34,921 nt of DNA from Pseudonocardia asaccharolytica DSM 44247 = NBRC 16224 (GTDB taxonomy: Bacteria > Actinomycetota > Actinomycetes > Mycobacteriales > Pseudonocardiaceae). Below the pieces are notes generated by a model that worked only from the letters and a program-made list of their open reading frames with translations, was not told where the DNA came from and did not search any database. The first letter of the stretch is position 1. Each line of letters starts with the position of its first letter. Both the position numbers and the translations under genes were made by a program. Below are positions 31,377 through 34,921 of this stretch, one piece after another. Where the stretch lies: the NCBI RefSeq assembly GCF_000423625.1, contig NZ_AUII01000035.1, positions 1-34,921 of the forward strand. Direction: 5' to 3'.

Positions 31377-32791
31377 AAGTTGATCATGTGTCCGGCCAGG
31401 CCGTGGATGGCCTCCTGCACCGCTTCGCCCAGGGTGGGGTGGGCGTGCACGTTGCGGGCCAGCTCGGTGGCCGTCAGGTCCCATTTCTGCGCCAGGGTCA
31501 GCTCCGGCAGCAGCTCGGTGACCTCGGGCCCGATGAGGTGCCCGCCGAGCAGCTCACCGTAGGTCTCGTCGCTGATCAGCTTGACGAACCCGACCGGCTC
31601 CCCCATGCCCTGGGCCTTGCCGTTGGCGGTGAACGGGAACCGGGCGACCTTGACCTTCCAGCCCCGCTCGTCGGCCAGCTCGCGGGCCTGCTCCTCGGTG
31701 TAGCCGAAGCTCGCGACCTGCGGCTGGCAGAACGTCGCCCGCGGCATCATCGTGTAGTCGAGCTCGTGGGTCTCGGCCCCGGCGATGGTCTCGGCCGCGA
31801 CGACCCCCTGTGCCTCGCCGACGTGGGCCAGCATGAGCTTGGCGGTGACGTCGCCGATGGCGTAGAGGTGCGCGACGTTGGTGCGCATGCGCTCGTCGAT
31901 CCGGATCGCGCCGCGGTCGGTCAGCTCGACCCCGGTGTTCTCCAGGCCGTACCCCGTGGTGCGCGGGACGAACCCGATGGCCTGCAGCACCTTGTCGGCC
32001 CGAAGTTGCCTCGTCGCGCCGCTGCCGTCCGACACGCTCACCGTGACCTGGTCGCCGGAGTCCGTGCTGTCGCTGATCGACTCGACCCTCGTCGAGGTGA
32101 ACACGTCGATCCCGTAGCGCTTGTAGCGCCGCGCCAGTTCCGTGGACACCTCGGCGTCCTCCAGCGGCAGCATCCGGTCGAGGAACTCGACGATCGTGAC
32201 CTGCACCCCGTAGTTGTGCAGGATGTAGGCGAACTCGACGCCGACCGCGCCCGCACCCGCGATGATCACGCTGCGGGGCAGCTCGCGGGTGAGGATCTGC
32301 TCCTCGTAGGTGACCACGCGCTCGGACAGCGACGTCCCCGGCAGCAGCCGGGTCTCCGCCCCGGTGGCGATGATGGCGTCGTCGAAGGTGATCGTCTCGC
32401 GGCCGCCGTCGCCGCGGGCCACCTCGATCGTCGACGCGTCGAGGAACGTGCCGCGCCCGTCGAACTCGGTGATCTTGTTCTTCTTCATCAGGAAGTGCAC
32501 ACCCTTGACCCGGCCCTCGGCGACGGACCGGCTGCGGTCGAACGCGACGCCGAAGTCGAAGGACACCTCCCCGGAGATGCCGAAGGTCTTCGCCTCCTTC
32601 GTGACCAGGTGGGCGAGCTCGGCGTTGCGCAGCAGCGCCTTCGACGGGATGCACCCGACGTTCAGGCACACCCCGCCCCAGTACTTCTCCTCAACGATCG
32701 CGACGCTGCGGCCGAGCTGGGCCGTCCGGATCGCGGCGACGTACCCACCAGGGCCTGCTCCGAGAACCACGACGTCGAAATGTGACGGCAT
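31373..32791 (-). CDS. lpd: Dihydrolipoyl dehydrogenase
   Basis: 472 residues, normal length. FAD-binding G-A-G-P-G-G (11-16), redox disulfide G-G-V-C-L-N-V-G-C-I-P-S-K (C42 and C47), NAD-binding G-A-G-A-V-G-V-E-F, second FAD motif Y-A-I-G-D-V-T, and the C-terminal active-site N-V-H-A-H-P-T-L-G-E-A-V. It reoxidises lipoyl groups of pyruvate/2-oxoglutarate dehydrogenase or glycine cleavage complexes, passing electrons to NAD+. ATG 32791 lies 7 nt after a TAGGCT hexamer, so it is probably leaderless. Confidence 0.95.
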   Translation of the reverse strand: MPSHFDVVVLGAGPGGYVAAIRTAQLGRSVAIVEEKYWGGVCLNVGCIPSKALLRNAELAHLVTKEAKTFGISGEVSFDFGVAFDRSRSVAEGRVKGVHFLMKKNKITEFDGRGTFLDASTIEVARGDGGRETITFDDAIIATGAETRLLPGTSLSERVVTYEEQILTRELPRSVIIAGAGAVGVEFAYILHNYGVQVTIVEFLDRMLPLEDAEVSTELARRYKRYGIDVFTSTRVESISDSTDSGDQVTVSVSDGSGATRQLRADKVLQAIGFVPRTTGYGLENTGVELTDRGAIRIDERMRTNVAHLYAIGDVTAKLMLAHVGEAQGVVAAETIAGAETHELDYTMMPRATFCQPQVASFGYTEEQARELADERGWKVKVARFPFTANGKAQGMGEPVGFVKLISDETYGELLGGHLIGPEVTELLPELTLAQKWDLTATELARNVHAHPTLGEAVQEAIHGLAGHMINF

Positions 32792-32798
32792 GGGGTTC

Positions 32799-32804
32799 AG
32801 CCTA
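32799..32804 (-). promoter_or_regulatory. -10 element of a leaderless lpd promoter
   Basis: TAGGCT on the minus strand, then GAACCCC (7 nt), then ATG 32791. No Shine-Dalgarno. Confidence 0.45.
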
Positions 32805-32889
32805 GAACCGCTGACCGCGGCGTCCCGTGTGTCGGGCGCCCGAGCTCACCGCATCGCGACCGCGATGAACTGCGTCACAGGGCCGGGCG

Positions 32890-33399
32890 CTACCGGCGGG
32901 CGTCCGTGGCGCACGTGGCGTCCTGGGCGGCGGGCCACTCCGGGGTCTCGGACAGGGCGCCGATCAGCGTCTCGACGATCTCACGCAACGCGGCCTGCTG
33001 GCCGGGGCTCAGATGGTCGAACAGCGTGGCGCGCACGCTCTCGACATGCCCCGGCGCTGCGGCCTCCAGGACCGCCATGCCCTCGGGCGTGAGCTCGGCC
33101 AGCGCGCCCCGGCGGTCGGTGGGGCAGGCCCGGCGGCGGACCCAGCCGGCCTCCTCCAGCCGCGCGACGGCATGCGAGAGCCGGCTGCGGGAGGACAGCG
33201 CCGTGCTGGCCAGCGTGCTCATCCGCAGGGTGTGGCCGGGCGCCTCGCTCAGCCGCACCAGGATCTCGTAGTAGGCCAGCGGCATACCCGAATCCTGCGA
33301 CAGCTGGCGCTCGATGCGGTCGAGAACGAGGCGGTTGGCGGTCAGGAACGCCCGCCAGGTTCGCTGCTCGTCCGCATCGAGCCACCGCGTGTGATCCAT
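32890..33399 (-). CDS. MarR-family transcriptional regulator
   Basis: 169 residues. An N-terminal dimerisation helix (W-R-A-F-L-T-A-N-R-L-V-L-D-R-I) is followed by a winged helix: Y-Y-E-I-L-V-R-L-S-E-A-P, L-R-M-S-T-L-A, S-R-S-R-L-S-H-A-V-A-R-L-E-E-A-G-W-V and the wing D-R-R-G-A-L-A-E-L-T. C-terminal helices complete the dimer. It is divergent from yceI, with overlapping promoters, and likely represses both itself and yceI. The ligand is unknown. Confidence 0.9.
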   Translation of the reverse strand: MDHTRWLDADEQRTWRAFLTANRLVLDRIERQLSQDSGMPLAYYEILVRLSEAPGHTLRMSTLASTALSSRSRLSHAVARLEEAGWVRRRACPTDRRGALAELTPEGMAVLEAAAPGHVESVRATLFDHLSPGQQAALREIVETLIGALSETPEWPAAQDATCATDARR

Positions 33400-33414
33400 G
33401 CCATCTCCGAAATT

Positions 33415-33428
33415 ATTGAACCCTCAAT
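33415..33428. promoter_or_regulatory. Candidate MarR operator palindrome
   Basis: ATTGA-ACCC-TCAAT is a 5-bp dyad overlapping the yceI -35 and the marR leader. The related element CTCAA/TTGAG recurs at 33449-33453 and 33464-33468, so the intergenic region may hold several half-sites. Confidence 0.4.
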
Positions 33429-33444
33429 GTTGTTCTACTAGTGT
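33416..33444 (+). promoter_or_regulatory. yceI promoter
   Basis: TTGAAC (33416-33421), 17 nt, TAGTGT (33439-33444). The predicted transcript starts near 33451, giving a 5' leader of about 37 nt with GGGGAGG before ATG 33488. Confidence 0.5.
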
Positions 33445-33468
33445 AGCGCTCAACAGATGAATGCTCAA
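33440..33468 (-). promoter_or_regulatory. marR promoter
   Basis: On the minus strand, TTGAGC (33468-33463), 17 nt, TACACT (33445-33440). Its -10 hexamer overlaps that of the yceI promoter on the opposite strand by 5 bp, so the two face each other and polymerase can occupy only one at a time. Confidence 0.5.
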
Positions 33469-33487
33469 CTACATTGGGGAGGATCCG

Positions 33488-34051
33488 ATGACCACAGCCG
33501 CCAGCACCCAGATCCCCGGCTACGTGGCGGGCACCTGGGACATCGACCCGGCTCACTCCGACGTCTCGTTCACCGTCCGGCACATGATGGTGAGCAAGGT
33601 ACGCGGCCGGTTCGGGGCCTTCAGCGGTGAGATCGTCACCGGCGACGACCTGAGGTCCTCGACCGTGACCGCCACCATCGACGCGACGTCGATCGACACC
33701 AACAACGACCAGCGGGACGGGCATATCCGATCCGCCGACTTCTTCGACGTCGCCAACCACCCGGAGTGGACGTTCCGCTCCACCGGCGTGCGCGCTGACG
33801 GCCAGGACCACGTCCTCGACGGCGAGCTGACCATCAAGGGCGTCACCAAGCCCGTCACCCTCGACCTCGAGGTGGGCGGATTCGGCGCGGACGCCTGGGG
33901 CGGCACCCGGGCCGGCTTCACCGCCACCACCACGATCAACCGCAACGACTTCGGGGTCGATATCGCGATGCCGCTCGACGGCGGCGGCATGGTCGTGAGC
34001 GACAAGGTGCAGATCACCCTCGAGATCCAGGCCGTGCTGCGGGCCGGCTGA
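33488..34051 (+). CDS. YceI-family lipid-binding protein
   Basis: 187 residues. The lipocalin-like YceI pattern is clear: Y-V-A-G-T-W-D-I-D-P-A-H-S-D-V-S-F-T-V-R-H, then V-R-G-R-F-G-A-F-S-G, S-I-D-T-N-N-D-Q-R-D-G-H-I-R-S-A-D-F-F-D, and a C-terminal beta region ending V-S-D-K-V-Q-I-T-L-E-I. The family binds polyisoprenoids or other amphiphiles in a beta barrel. No signal peptide is visible, so it is probably cytoplasmic here. ATG 33488 was chosen for GGGGAGG 6 nt upstream. It is controlled with the divergent marR. Confidence 0.9.
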   Translation: MTTAASTQIPGYVAGTWDIDPAHSDVSFTVRHMMVSKVRGRFGAFSGEIVTGDDLRSSTVTATIDATSIDTNNDQRDGHIRSADFFDVANHPEWTFRSTGVRADGQDHVLDGELTIKGVTKPVTLDLEVGGFGADAWGGTRAGFTATTTINRNDFGVDIAMPLDGGGMVVSDKVQITLEIQAVLRAG

Positions 34052-34088
34052 ACCGGCTCGTCCCCTCGGCGGCGTCGGGGCTCACGGA

Positions 34089-34094
34089 TACGGT
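34089..34094 (+). promoter_or_regulatory. -10 element upstream of the araC-type pseudogene
   Basis: TACGGT, then CGCATGC (7 nt), then GTG 34102. It has the same hexamer as the PPOX gene promoter. The promoter-start unit has survived although the gene is broken. Confidence 0.35.
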
Positions 34095-34101
34095 CGCATG
34101 C

Positions 34102-34498
34102 GTGGCCGAGTACCGCGAGATCCCGGCGCCGCCGTCGCTGCGTCTGGAGGTCGAATGCGGCTGGCAGTTGCGCCAGCCCGGCGGAGCCGGAACCCATCTG
34201 CAGCGGGTCCTGCCCGATGGCTGCATGGATCTGCGCCGCAGGCCTGCTGGCGACATCCGCCACGGCCCTGCGTGACCGGCGGGTCCCGCTGGCCGAACTC
34301 GTCCCCGCCGCGGCCCGGCGGCTCGCCGACGCCGGGGTGCCCGCCGCCGAGGCCGCCGCCCGCACCGGATACGCCGACCAGCCGCATCTGAGCCGCGAGG
34401 TCCGCGCGCTGGCCGGGGTTCCGCTCGGTCAGCTGCTGGCCGGCAGCGGTGCGAACAGGGCGACGCCGTTGCCGTCCGGATCTCGCACCATGGCATAG
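34102..34498 (+). pseudogene. AraC-family regulator, remnant with internal deletions
   Basis: Frame 1 from GTG 34102 encodes V-A-E-Y-R-E-I-P-A-P-P-S-L, then H-L-Q-R-V-L-P-D-G-C-M-D-L, the N-terminal sensor start of a class of AraC regulators (DUF6597-type). It then hits TGA at 34273. From about 34250 another frame gives A-L-R-D-R-R-V-P-L-A-E-L and an HTH end, A-E-A-A-A-R-T-G-Y-A-D-Q-P-H-L-S-R-E-V-R, then A-L-A-G-V-P-L. Most of the sensor and the first HTH are missing, with a frame change. It runs on to a TGA at 34496-34498, overlapping the convergent VOC gene by 70 bp. Confidence 0.55.
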
Positions 34499-34833
34499 CG
34501 CTGGCCCCAGAATGCATCGAACGGCGCCAGCTCGCCGTGGTATCCCGCCGCGGTGACCTGCGCGTACGCCGCGTCCACCGCGACGGCGTCCGGGAGCCGG
34601 AACGCCAGGCTCAGCTGCCCGGTGCCCGGTCGCCAGCCGGGGTGGAACGAGCGGATCGTCTGCTGCGTGTCGAAGGCCAGCCGCAGCCCGCCGGGCAACG
34701 CGACCTCGACGTGCGGCTGCGAGTCCGCGTCGGCCGGGACCGCCAGGCCCAGCAGGCGGTAGAACGCCAGCGTCTTGCCCATGTCCGCGGTGACGATGCC
34801 GACCACGTCCAGTTTCGCCTGGATGCTGCTCAC
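34429..34833 (-). CDS. VOC-family protein
   Basis: 134 residues from GTG 34833, with GAGGAGG 8 nt upstream. A-K-L-D-V-V-G-I-V-T-A-D-M then F-Y-R-L-L-G-L, H-V-E-V-A-L-P-G-G in the first module, L-S-L-A-F-R-L in the second, and D-P-D-G-N-G-V-A-L-F at the end. In the last motif the usual metal-ligand Glu is Ala (V-A-L-F), so the protein may be a binding or resistance-type VOC member rather than a metalloenzyme. It is convergent with, and overlaps, the AraC remnant. Confidence 0.8.
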   Translation of the reverse strand: MSSIQAKLDVVGIVTADMGKTLAFYRLLGLAVPADADSQPHVEVALPGGLRLAFDTQQTIRSFHPGWRPGTGQLSLAFRLPDAVAVDAAYAQVTAAGYHGELAPFDAFWGQRYAMVRDPDGNGVALFAPLPASS

Positions 34834-34921
34834 TGGTGCACCCTCCTCATGTCCGAGCCTGGTTGTTGATCCAGGATTCGGGCGCACCCAAGGTCCCCAC
34901 CGGGCCATCGCCCTGCTCGCT
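34834..34921. other. Upstream region of the last VOC gene
   Basis: The Shine-Dalgarno of the VOC gene is here (about 34842-34848). I see no further gene or clear promoter before the window ends. Confidence 0.3.

Noticed and set aside
1..34921. tRNA, rRNA or CRISPR arrays
   Set aside because: No cloverleaf with conserved arms and no regularly spaced direct repeats were seen on reading both strands.

Overview
The window is very GC-rich chromosomal DNA from an actinomycete. It holds the complete Pup-proteasome gene set (dop, pup, prcB, prcA, pafA, pafB, pafC) followed by tatA, tatC and helY, the order known from Mycobacterium and other Actinobacteria. Codon use and gene content would suit the Pseudonocardiales, but that placement is inference.

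Layout. 1-744: the end of an IS3-type transposase next to a cupin gene that has lost its N-terminus. 841-9726 (minus strand): pafA, pafB, pafC, a small membrane protein, tatA, tatC, helY and a DUF4333-type membrane protein, with one small plus-strand gene (8045) between pafA and pafB. 9768-27027: about 17 kb of accessory DNA lying between pafA and prcA. It holds a PAP2-diacylglycerol kinase fusion; two tandem moeA genes, one with a C-terminal PBP-like domain; a two-gene NAD-dependent formate dehydrogenase; an aldehyde:ferredoxin oxidoreductase (AOR) family gene; a MobA-MoaD fusion; a decayed ABC transporter operon; and three VOC-fold genes. 27090-30864 (minus): prcA, prcB, pup, dop. 30941-34921: a PPOX-like protein, dihydrolipoyl dehydrogenase, a divergent marR/yceI pair, a deleted araC-type pseudogene and a fourth VOC protein.

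How the genes fit together. Dop deamidates Pup-Gln to Pup-Glu, PafA ligates Pup to substrates, and PrcBA degrades them. The partner ATPase (Arc/Mpa) is not in the window. PafB and PafC are WYL-domain regulators. The accessory block is a molybdenum/tungsten enzyme module: formate dehydrogenase and AOR need a pterin cofactor, and MobA, MoaD and two MoeA proteins supply late cofactor steps. Each moeA is preceded by a copy of a related block of about 63 bp containing the same hairpin, which could be a cis-regulatory RNA.

Regulatory signals. At least ten start codons lie 6-7 nt after a TANNNT -10 hexamer with no Shine-Dalgarno, which indicates leaderless transcripts. One of these starts belongs to a 10-codon upstream ORF that overlaps the dop start. 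Convergent gene pairs share inverted repeats, and in two of them both stop codons lie inside the repeat arms. The ABC operon carries two internal deletion scars and a probable frameshift, and should be read as non-functional or mis-assembled.
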